Under the pieces are notes generated by a model. It had not been told where the DNA came from. It searched no databases and saw only the letters and a program-made list of their open reading frames with translations. Below are positions 1 to 6,575 of a stretch of 8,022 bases of DNA, one piece after another. The position numbers and the translations under genes are program-made. This stretch comes from Phycisphaerales bacterium (GTDB lineage: Bacteria > Planctomycetota > Phycisphaerae > Phycisphaerales > SM1A02): positions 1 to 8,022 of the forward strand of contig VERO01000099.1 of the NCBI GenBank assembly GCA_018882625.1. The letters run 5' to 3'. Position 1 is the stretch's first letter, and each line of letters begins with the position of its first letter.

Positions 1-913
1 CGTACCCGTCCCCGTCCCCGTCCGGGTAGTGGATCGCCGCATCAATCAGCGTCGGGTCGCCCGGGCAATCGTCGTCGGCGTTGCCCACATAGCCGGCGGG
101 AGGCTCGCATCCCGGCGCGGTGTCGAGCGGATCGCCTGCGCCATCCTCATCGGCATCCCTGAAGTACAGGCGCGGGTGGGTGAGCTCATACCCATCGCCG
201 TCGCAGTCATTGTCGATGCCGAGGTCATCGCACGACTCGGGGGCACCCGGGCGCCGCGACGCCTCGGCATCGTCGCAGTCCCCGTCGAAGATGGAATGGC
301 CGCTCGGCACGGGGCAACCCTGCAGGGGCGCACCTGCACCGTACCCGTCTCCGTCCGCGTCGAGGTAGTACGTGGCGGGCACCGAGACGTCCAGTTCCTC
401 CCCATCGCAGTCATTGTCCGTGCCGAGTGTCGCGCACGTCTCCGGTGCACCTGGGTAGGTGTCCACCGATGCGTCATCGCAGTCACCGTGGACAGATGAG
501 AATCCTGGGGGCGGACCTACCGCGCAGAACGCGGCCGCTGCCGTGCCAAAGCCGTCACCGTCCGAGTCCGCGAAGTGGAGCACGGGTCGTGTGAGGGCAG
601 GCTCGACAGGGCACTCGTCGTGTGGCGTCGTCACGTACCCGCCAGGCACGGTGCACACCCAGATGGACGAGTTCGGGTCTCCCGCGCCATCGCCGTCCTG
701 ATCGGCGTAGACGAGGAACTGCACTCCCTCGTCGATGTACTCGTCGCAGTCGTTGTCCGCACCATCGCAGGCCTCTGTCGCGCCCGGATACGAGGACGGA
801 TCGTCATCGTCGCAGTCGTCGTCGTCGCTGGCGTAGCCGGCAGGCGCAGAGAGGGCGCACACGAGACCCGTCGCTGAGCTGCCGTACCCGTCGCCGTCGG
901 CATCGATCTGGTA
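1..913 (-). repeat. Tandem MopE-type metal-binding repeats (protein-level)
   Basis: Six units begin at about 913, 709, 577, 367, 166 and 28; the sixth is cut by the window edge. Units 1, 3 and 4 are long (67-70 residues) and contain GDCDD or DDCDD, a PGA-x-E-x-C turn and DNDCD. Units 2 and 5 are short (44-46 residues), share DGAGDP and GYV, end in a D-x-CP type motif, and lack DNDCDG. At DNA level the DNDCD-coding blocks near 201-223 and 405-427 are almost identical, so units 3 and 4 or their parents arose by duplication. Each DxDGDGxG is an EF-loop-like acidic segment and cysteines recur in register, which fits disulphide-linked, cation-binding repeats. Confidence 0.8.
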
Positions 914-2302
914 CTCGAGCGGGGCCGTCAGCGCCGACTCCAGTGGGCAGCCATCCTCGTCGTCGAAGGCGCCGTCCGTGTCGGTGTCGCGGCGGATCCG
1001 AAGGACGATCTCGCCAGTCTCCAATGGAAACAGGTCCGTGCTGGACATGTAGCTCCCGACTGCAAGCTCCACCCGCTGCCCAGCCGCAAGGACCAGCTCG
1101 ATCGCGGATCTGCCCGAACCGGGACCGCACGCATCCGCGGCCTCGTCATTCGCGGCAAGGGCCGTCGTGGCATCCCCGCATTGCCCCAGCGCGACCATGA
1201 CGGTGTCCTCGATTGCGCTGCCGCAGAGATCGAATCGGTAGCGACCGGACACCGGTGCCGTGAAGGTGGCACGAACCGCCGCGCCCACTGCCTGCCGGAT
1301 GGAACTCCCAGGGGGCGAGTCGAACTGCACGGGGCTTCCCACGAGGTCGAAGGTGGGATAGCCCCAGTTGCTCCAGAGCGCGTTCGTCCCATCGAGCACC
1401 GTGACCCTCAGGGAGCCGCACGGCGAGTCGGTGTTTGGGATCGCGCCATTGGGCTGTCCGGGCGTCATGAAGTACTGCGCGCCACTGACCGAGGGGACCT
1501 CCCGTCCGGGCTGCCAGAAGTACGGCCCCGCCTGACCAGTGATCGGCGGTCCCGTGGTGGGGTTGTCCCCGATGACTGGTGCCGTGATCCAGGAGCCGTC
1601 GTCCCTGCGCACGAGCATCGGGATGTCGAAGCCGGTCGACAGCGAGGAGATGGTCGTCCCCCCATACTGCGGCGCATAGCCGACGGCGAGGCTGGTGGGA
1701 CCGCTGCTGCTGTTGATCACGCTCACCGCATCAAGCACCTGCGACCACGGCATGATGTCCAGCGTGCCGTCGTTGTCCGTGTCGAGGTCCTGGCCGACCG
1801 ATCCCGCGAAACCCGAGACCAGCATGAGGGTCGAGGAGCTGTTCTCCAGCCCGACCGATCCGTTGCCGAACCCGGACTGGGTGGCTGAGGACGGGAAGAT
1901 GACGGTACGGGTGGTCGGCAGCGGTCCAGCGAGGCCGGGTCCGGGATCGCAGTCGATGATCCCTGCACCGTCGCGCAGCAGGAGGAGTCCGCTATCGCCG
2001 ATCGCGAGCGCGCCGAGGTTGAGGACATTGTCGATGCGACCCTTCTGGACCGATGACGTCGCCGTCGCATCCCCCTCGATGACCACGATCGACAGTCCCG
2101 ACATGGGAGCCCCAGGCGGTCCGCTGATCTCGATGAACTCCTGCCCGCGGTCCGCGCCGAGCGGATTGACCAGGATCTCATTCAGCCGGACTGGCGCATC
2201 GGCATGGACGGCCCCGGTGGCGAGCAGCGGCAGCACCGCGAACCACCCTCGGCGCAGCCGGCGGAGCATCCCTGGGCGGTTGGACAGGGCAGGAACATCC
2301 AT
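1..2302 (-). CDS. Secreted lamin-tail / PPC-like / MopE-repeat protein (3' end outside window)
   Basis: An open frame of 767 codons runs to the window edge. Residues 1-34 look like a Sec signal peptide: an RRLRR n-region (14-18), a hydrophobic stretch around 20-31 and a VHA cleavage site before Asp35. Residues about 38-175 resemble a lamin-tail domain (VRLNEILVNP, GQEFIEISG, NLGALAIGDSGLLLL). Residues about 296-437 resemble a PPC-type beta domain (VRATFTAPVSGRYRFDLCG, then ALGQCGD and ANDEAAD). From 464 onward the protein is a chain of Asp/Gly/Cys repeats built from DxDGDGxG, GDCDD, PGAxExC and DNDCDG, like the putative metal-binding MopE repeat. It is probably exported and binds calcium or another metal at the cell surface; the repeat family is named after a copper-binding methanotroph protein, but copper is not implied. 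Two start codons are possible, 2302 and 2269; the signal peptide core is kept in both, and neither has a clear Shine-Dalgarno. It is probably not part of the operon upstream. Confidence 0.82.
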   Translation of the reverse strand, partial: MDVPALSNRPGMLRRLRRGWFAVLPLLATGAVHADAPVRLNEILVNPLGADRGQEFIEISGPPGAPMSGLSIVVIEGDATATSSVQKGRIDNVLNLGALAIGDSGLLLLRDGAGIIDCDPGPGLAGPLPTTRTVIFPSSATQSGFGNGSVGLENSSSTLMLVSGFAGSVGQDLDTDNDGTLDIMPWSQVLDAVSVINSSSGPTSLAVGYAPQYGGTTISSLSTGFDIPMLVRRDDGSWITAPVIGDNPTTGPPITGQAGPYFWQPGREVPSVSGAQYFMTPGQPNGAIPNTDSPCGSLRVTVLDGTNALWSNWGYPTFDLVGSPVQFDSPPGSSIRQAVGAAVRATFTAPVSGRYRFDLCGSAIEDTVMVALGQCGDATTALAANDEAADACGPGSGRSAIELVLAAGQRVELAVGSYMSSTDLFPLETGEIVLRIRRDTDTDGAFDDEDGCPLESALTAPLEYQIDADGDGYGSSATGLVCALSAPAGYASDDDDCDDDDPSSYPGATEACDGADNDCDEYIDEGVQFLVYADQDGDGAGDPNSSIWVCTVPGGYVTTPHDECPVEPALTRPVLHFADSDGDGFGTAAAAFCAVGPPPGFSSVHGDCDDASVDTYPGAPETCATLGTDNDCDGEELDVSVPATYYLDADGDGYGAGAPLQGCPVPSGHSIFDGDCDDAEASRRPGAPESCDDLGIDNDCDGDGYELTHPRLYFRDADEDGAGDPLDTAPGCEPPAGYVGNADDDCPGDPTLIDAAIHYPDGDGDGY
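2201..2302 (-). other. Predicted Sec signal peptide coding region
   Basis: Residues 1-34 of the secreted protein: arginine-rich n-region, hydrophobic core WFAVLPLLATGAV, and small residues at -3 and -1 (VHA). If translation starts at the second Met (2269), the n-region is a more standard length. No lipobox cysteine is present, so a lipoprotein is unlikely. Confidence 0.7.
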
Positions 2303-2312
2303 GGAGCTGATG

Positions 2313-2322
2313 GGACCGGTCC
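2313..2322. repeat. 10-bp perfect palindrome GGACCGGTCC before the secreted-protein gene
   Basis: A self-complementary GGACCGGTCC lies 10 bases upstream of the start codon at 2302. It could be an operator half-site pair, but a 10-bp GC-rich palindrome is also plausible by chance. Confidence 0.25.
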
Positions 2323-2365
2323 GTAGTGGACTCGGGCCCCTCATGCAGGGTAGCCCCCACCCATA

Positions 2366-2411
2366 CGAGGGCGAGCGCCTTGGCGCAATTTGACCGATGA
2401 AGGTGCCCTCG
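2366..2411 (-). terminator. Nested inverted repeat after astD, possible transcript-end hairpin
   Basis: On the minus strand, outer arms CGAGGGC (2411-2405) and GCCCTCG (2372-2366) pair over 7 bp and enclose an inner GCGCC/GGCGC pair (2386-2375) with a two-base centre. The structure begins 9 bases after the astD stop, where a terminator or 3'-end stabilising hairpin would be expected. There is no following U-tract, so factor-independent termination is doubtful. Confidence 0.25.
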
Positions 2412-2419
2412 GACACGCC

Positions 2420-3967
2420 TCAGGCGGTCCAGGAGTCCTTCCACAGCATCCCCTCGGGCACGGGGGCCGCGGTCCCGCTCTCCTCCATGTGCGCTACGGG
2501 ATACGCGCAGTAGTCCACGCTGAACGCGGCCGCCGGACGGTGGTTGCCGCTCAGGCCCAGCCCGCCGAACGGAAGCTTCGAGCTCGCGCCGGCGGTGCCG
2601 GTGTTCCAGTTGATGCACCCCGCCCGGAGGTCGCGGGACATGCGAACCCATCGACTGCGGTCCTGCGTGAAGACGCTTGCGGCGAGGCCGAAGTCCGTGG
2701 CATTCGCCTGCTCGACAAGATCCGCGTCGCTGTCCGCGACCGCAACCTGCACGATCGGCGCGAACACCTCATGATCCGTCTCGCGCGAGAAGCGGTCCAC
2801 CTCGATGATGCCGGGCGTGACGAACCAACCCTCGCGGTCAAGCCGCGCGGATGGCAGGACGACACGGCCGCCGGCGCGCGCACGATCCCGCTGGAACTGA
2901 AGGGCCGCATGCATCGCACCCTCGCTGACGATCGGGCCCATGAACACCGGCTCGGCCGCGTCACCGGGTCCCACGACGAGGGTGCTGGCTGCCCTGCCGA
3001 GCGCCGCCATGAACCGGTCGGCGATGGACGAGTGGACCACGATCCGGCGCGTGCAGGTGCAGCGCTGCCCTGTGGTGGCGAAGCTCGCCCGAGCGCACTC
3101 GATCACGGCCTGCCGGAGATCGCAGTCTGCGCACACGATCGCCGCGTTGCTTCCGCCCATCTCGAGGGCCACGATCCGCCCCGGCCGGTCGATGTTCGCC
3201 TCGAGGATCCTGCGGCCCACCGGCCAGGATCCCGTGAACAGGATGCCGTCGACGTCAGGGTGCGCCACGAGCCGCGCTGCTGTGGCCGCTCCGCCCTGGA
3301 CCACGTTGAAGACGCCGGGAGGGAAGCCTGCCTCCGCGGACAGCTCTGCGAGCAGCTGCCCCACTGCCGGAGTGCGCTCGCTGGGCTTCAGCACCACGGC
3401 GTTGCCGGCGAGGAGCGCGGGCACGAAGTGCCCATTCGCGAGGTGCGCGGGGAAGTTGAATGGCGCGATCACCGCCATCACGCCATGCGGCCTGAATGTG
3501 CACACGCCACGCCGCGTCTGGGAGATCGTCACCTCGTAGCCGCTCACGCGCGACTGGGACAGCGGGTCGAGCGTCACCGCCACCTTCTCGCCAAGGGCCT
3601 TGGCCTCGAGGCGGCTCTCGGCAAGCGTCTTGCCCATCTCCCGCGTGATGCACCGCGCGATCCGCTCGACATTGCGCTGCGTCACGGACTGCCATGCGAG
3701 CAGCGTCGCCTTGCGGGCCTCGAATCCCGCATCGCGCCATGCGCGCCATGCGGCACGCGCCGCGGCCACTGCGCGGTCTGCGGCCTCGGGATCGCACAGG
3801 CCCATCCACACGGTCTCCGACGGATGCGCAGGGTTGGCGCTGCGCACCACGTGGGAAGGATCGGCAAGCTGGGCGCGTGGCTCGCTCACCGGCTCCCATG
3901 CGCCCCCGATCCAGTGGGCCGGTGCAGTCGCACCCTCGCGCGCGGGATCCCTCGGGACTGCGCTCAT
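2420..3967 (-). CDS. astD: N-succinylglutamate 5-semialdehyde dehydrogenase AstD
   Basis: AstD oxidises N-succinylglutamate 5-semialdehyde to N-succinylglutamate with NAD(P)+, the fourth AST step. The 515-residue product is an aldehyde dehydrogenase with intact active site: PFNFP (oxyanion Asn171), VVLKPSERTP (cofactor Lys194), FTGSWPVG (244-251), LEMGG (general base Glu269) and GQRCTC (nucleophile Cys303). The late segments CINWNTGTAGASS and PFGGLGLSGNHRP followed by VDYCAYP are hallmarks of AstD rather than of other dehydrogenases. I chose the ATG at 3967-3965 because it overlaps the astA stop (ATGA) and leaves an N-terminus close to family length. A longer in-frame extension upstream to 4183 runs antiparallel in composition to real protein and overlaps astA, so it was not used. 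The first 20-30 residues are still a modest extension over E. coli AstD. It is the last gene of the operon; no clear Shine-Dalgarno precedes it. Confidence 0.95.
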   Translation of the reverse strand: MSAVPRDPAREGATAPAHWIGGAWEPVSEPRAQLADPSHVVRSANPAHPSETVWMGLCDPEAADRAVAAARAAWRAWRDAGFEARKATLLAWQSVTQRNVERIARCITREMGKTLAESRLEAKALGEKVAVTLDPLSQSRVSGYEVTISQTRRGVCTFRPHGVMAVIAPFNFPAHLANGHFVPALLAGNAVVLKPSERTPAVGQLLAELSAEAGFPPGVFNVVQGGAATAARLVAHPDVDGILFTGSWPVGRRILEANIDRPGRIVALEMGGSNAAIVCADCDLRQAVIECARASFATTGQRCTCTRRIVVHSSIADRFMAALGRAASTLVVGPGDAAEPVFMGPIVSEGAMHAALQFQRDRARAGGRVVLPSARLDREGWFVTPGIIEVDRFSRETDHEVFAPIVQVAVADSDADLVEQANATDFGLAASVFTQDRSRWVRMSRDLRAGCINWNTGTAGASSKLPFGGLGLSGNHRPAAAFSVDYCAYPVAHMEESGTAAPVPEGMLWKDSWTA

Positions 3968-5124
3968 CGGCGGCGACCCGCACGGCGGGCCGGTGGGGCG
4001 CTCATGGGCGCGGCGGCACCGCGCGCAGGCCGGGGACGCGCCGGAGCGCCTCGCTTGCCCGGCTTCGCAGCGGATCTCGCGCCCGGCGCATCCACGGCAT
4101 TGCCATGCGGATCGATGAGCGTGATGCCTACGCGCTCCCCAACCTTCACCGACAGCACGCCTGCGGTGTCGGAGGGCAGCCACACCCCGTCTCCCGAGAG
4201 CATCACCTTGCTCCGAGTCGCCTTGAACCCCTGCGTCCCGTGCGCACTCACGATCGCGTGAAGGCTTCGGCCCTTCGGGCGCGACGCGATGAGCTTGCGG
4301 GCGAAGGTGCTGCGCACGACCGGAATCTCGTCGCGCTGGGCCTCGAGGTACGGCCCCCCGTCGAAGGGATCGACATGGTCGCGGTTGACGAAGCCCATGC
4401 GCTCGAGCATGCGCAGCGCCGGCTGCGTCTCGTCGCCAACGGTGCCGACAAGGCGTCGCGCCTCAGGCGGCAACAGCGAGAGGTAGATCTCGGTGCGCGG
4501 GAACAGGCTCGTGATGAACTCCTTCGAGCGCTGGTTGAAGGTGTCCGCCTCCGTGTAGCTGAGGTTGATGAAGCGCCGGCCAAGGTAGTCCCACAGGCTT
4601 GACCGGCTGTCCGGCGTCAGCGCCCCCATCATCTCCGCGAGGATGCGCTGCTTGAAGTCGCGCCGGTGAAGCCCCATGAAGTGGAAGCGCACCATCGAGA
4701 GCATCCAGCCCAGGCGCTCCGGATGCCGCCTGTACCCGGGCGCGAGAATGAGCCCTCCCACCTCGCTCGGCCCGGTCTCGTCGGTGTCGAGCTGGATCGT
4801 CACGTGGACCTGGCCCGTGCCGAGGTCGTCGGAGTAGTGCTCGCGCTTGCGGACCCGGAAGAACAGGTGCGGATGCCCGGGCCACGAGATGCAGGAGTAG
4901 ACGCTGCTGGTGCCGATGACGCTGCGCGACTCGGTGTCCTCGAGCACGAACACGAACTCGCGCTCGCGCTCGCTGGCGGCCTGGCCCGCGAAGGACCTCC
5001 TGCTGCGCGCGATCTTCGCCGCAAGCGCATCCTTGTCCTGCGGAAGGTTGAATGAGTGCACGAGCCGCGAGAGCTTCAGCAGCTCGCCCATGTCGTCGAT
5101 CGTGGCCTGTCGGATGATGAACAT
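3964..5124 (-). CDS. astA: Arginine/ornithine N-succinyltransferase AstA, with extended basic C-terminus
   Basis: AstA transfers succinyl from succinyl-CoA to the alpha-amino group of arginine (or, in related enzymes, ornithine), the committing step of the AST pathway, in the cytoplasm. The GNAT-like AstA fold is recognisable along most of the 386 residues: MFIIRQATIDD at the start, FVFVLEDTES (57-66), EVGGLILAPGYRR (121-133), VRFHFM then ILAEMMG (161-167), FWQSLGKRF-like LWDYLGRRF (177-185), and FVNRDHVDPFDGGP (245-258), matching E. coli AstA in order. The usual length is about 340. The excess is a tail from about 345 rich in Arg, Ala, Pro and Gly, ending in a run of arginines, which looks disordered and basic. 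Start ATG has a GGAAGG 7 nt upstream; the stop overlaps the astD start (ATGA). Family is secure; whether arginine or ornithine is preferred cannot be read from the sequence. Confidence 0.93.
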   Translation of the reverse strand: MFIIRQATIDDMGELLKLSRLVHSFNLPQDKDALAAKIARSRRSFAGQAASEREREFVFVLEDTESRSVIGTSSVYSCISWPGHPHLFFRVRKREHYSDDLGTGQVHVTIQLDTDETGPSEVGGLILAPGYRRHPERLGWMLSMVRFHFMGLHRRDFKQRILAEMMGALTPDSRSSLWDYLGRRFINLSYTEADTFNQRSKEFITSLFPRTEIYLSLLPPEARRLVGTVGDETQPALRMLERMGFVNRDHVDPFDGGPYLEAQRDEIPVVRSTFARKLIASRPKGRSLHAIVSAHGTQGFKATRSKVMLSGDGVWLPSDTAGVLSVKVGERVGITLIDPHGNAVDAPGARSAAKPGKRGAPARPRPARGAAAPMSAPPARRAGRRR

Positions 5125-6575
5125 CAGGCGACCTTCCGGAGTGCGCTGGCGATGATCGCGAACACGGGCTCCATGTGCGTGGGCTCCATCACGCCCACAG
5201 GCGCGAGGAACCGGATGTGGTAGGGCCCGTGCCCGCAGTAGAACGCGATCACGCCCTCGGCGAACATCGCATGGAGCAGCTTGACGATGCGGTCCTTGTC
5301 CCCGCCGAAGGGCGTCAGCCGCATCATGCCGCCGGTACCGCCATAGAGCGCCGGCTGCGTGCGACCATGAGAGTCGATCACGGGCGGGAAGCACGCCGGG
5401 TGCGCCTTGACGAGGCGCTCCGCGTGCTCGCGGAATGCCGCATGCAAGGTCGCGTTGCGCCCCGACGGTCCGTAGTAGCCGCCATCGCGCATGATCTCGA
5501 GGGCACGCAGGCCGACGTGGTACGCGCTCACGCTCGAGCTGAAGGTGCCCGAGAGGAGGCCGGGCTTGGGGTTCATCTCCGGCGTCATCAGGCACGCGCA
5601 CACCTGGCTCATCTTGCCGATGGTCACCACATCCACGAGGTCGCCCACCCCAAGCGCCTCGAAGTGGAACATGCGCTCGGTGCGGCCGAAGCTCTGCACC
5701 TCGTCCGCCCATACGGGGATGCCCGCCTCGCGGCAGATGCCCATGAGGGTGCGGAAGAACTCGGGAGGCGCAGTGTTGAAGCCTCCCTCGCCCTGCACCG
5801 GCTCCACCACGAAGCAGGAGTGCTGCTTCGGGTACCGCGCGATCGTCTGCCTGAGGTGCCATGCCGCCATGTCGACCGATCGCTGGCCCAGCGCCGGGTC
5901 GTAGAAGGGCATGTAGTCCACCAGCACGTTCAGCGCGACCCCCTGCCGGTAGGCCGGCCCGTCGCCGATCTGGCTCATGGTGGTGGACCGCCCCATGAAG
6001 CAATCCGCGAAGGCGATGATGCGCGGCGCGCCGCCGGTCTTCTGCTGGCACACCTTGAGCGCGCTCTCGTTGGCCATGCAGCCCGAGTTCGTGATGAAGC
6101 AGTGGCGTATGCCGCTCGTGCGGGCCGCCTCGGCCACGAGCAGCTCCGCCACCGCGAGCACATCCGCGTTGAACTGGAGGTTGCCCTCCTGACAGAGGTC
6201 GGAGAGGCCCGCCTCGAGCGCCGCACGCACCATGCGCGGATCGCAGTGACCGAACATGTGCACGCCGATGCCGTTGATCATGTCCCACTTCACGCTGCCG
6301 TCGGCCAGCTGCACGAGCGGGCCGTTGCCGAACCCGTCCCCCACGTAGGGGTAGAACGTCGAGTTCCCCCGCACCGCCCGGTTGCGGTCCAGCCACGCGG
6401 CTGCCTCGGCGGCGCGCGCCGGATCGGCAGGCCGGGCACCGGTGATCGAAGACTGGGCCCGCTCGAGCTCGGCAACGATCGAGTCGATCGCGGCCCTGAC
6501 GGCAGGATTGCGGGCCATCAGCGGCAGGCCTCGCTGCGCGGAGTTCGCCGGAGCCTCGAGCGTCTGGGGGGTCAT
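5124..6575 (-). CDS. Divergent class III PLP-dependent aminotransferase, AstC-like role (succinylornithine transaminase candidate)
   Basis: A 483-residue fold-type I aminotransferase of class III. The PLP-site signatures are present: NSGCMANE (163-170, in place of the usual SGTEANE), VEPVQGEGG (257-265), the ADEVQ segment with Asp291 for the pyridine nitrogen, the Schiff-base lysine Lys321 in TIGKMSQV, and SGTF at 342-345. By position it should transaminate N2-succinylornithine with 2-oxoglutarate to give succinylglutamate semialdehyde, which AstD then oxidises. It is not a typical AstC/ArgD: those are about 400 residues, while this one has a roughly 70-residue N-terminal region before the first conserved strand and altered motifs. 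The GKxxQVC context loosely recalls lysine 6-aminotransferases, so a different omega-amino substrate remains possible. The ATG at 6575-6573 overlaps the upstream stop (ATGA) and lacks a clear Shine-Dalgarno, which suggests reinitiation. Class assignment is firm; substrate is inferred from context. Confidence 0.87.
   Translation of the reverse strand: MTPQTLEAPANSAQRGLPLMARNPAVRAAIDSIVAELERAQSSITGARPADPARAAEAAAWLDRNRAVRGNSTFYPYVGDGFGNGPLVQLADGSVKWDMINGIGVHMFGHCDPRMVRAALEAGLSDLCQEGNLQFNADVLAVAELLVAEAARTSGIRHCFITNSGCMANESALKVCQQKTGGAPRIIAFADCFMGRSTTMSQIGDGPAYRQGVALNVLVDYMPFYDPALGQRSVDMAAWHLRQTIARYPKQHSCFVVEPVQGEGGFNTAPPEFFRTLMGICREAGIPVWADEVQSFGRTERMFHFEALGVGDLVDVVTIGKMSQVCACLMTPEMNPKPGLLSGTFSSSVSAYHVGLRALEIMRDGGYYGPSGRNATLHAAFREHAERLVKAHPACFPPVIDSHGRTQPALYGGTGGMMRLTPFGGDKDRIVKLLHAMFAEGVIAFYCGHGPYHIRFLAPVGVMEPTHMEPVFAIIASALRKVA
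5132..5137 (-). promoter_or_regulatory. Shine-Dalgarno site for astA
   Basis: GGAAGG on the minus strand lies 7 nt before the ATG at 5124-5122, within the last codons of the aminotransferase gene. It supports this start, which shares one base with the upstream stop (TGATG). Confidence 0.55.

Larger units (their letters stand above)
2303..2419. other. Intergenic gap between astD and the secreted MopE-repeat gene
   Basis: A 117-base non-coding interval ends the operon. It must hold any astD terminator and any promoter for the next gene. It contains two small inverted-repeat elements described separately, but no run of T residues typical of an intrinsic terminator on the minus strand and no convincing -35/-10 pair. 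Confidence 0.6.

Noticed and set aside
1..27. Short CCCGTC-like tandem repeat at the window start as a CRISPR or minisatellite
   Set aside because: It simply encodes the DGDGDG part of the metal-binding repeat and has no spacers.
1..486. Overlapping open frames on both strands across the repeat region
   Set aside because: They are shifted readings of the GAC/GGC-rich repeats. Only the frame from 2302 shows a signal peptide, domains and regularly spaced cysteines.
2356..2395. Promoter-like TTGCGC - 17 nt - TATGGG on the minus strand before the secreted-protein gene
   Set aside because: Each box matches the sigma-70 consensus at only about half of its positions, and the -35-like box falls inside the inverted repeat; not enough to call.
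2390..4261. Long plus-strand open frame opposite astD and part of astA
   Set aside because: It is antisense to two well-supported enzymes, its translation is rich in Arg/His/Ala with no motif, and long antisense frames are expected in GC-rich genes.
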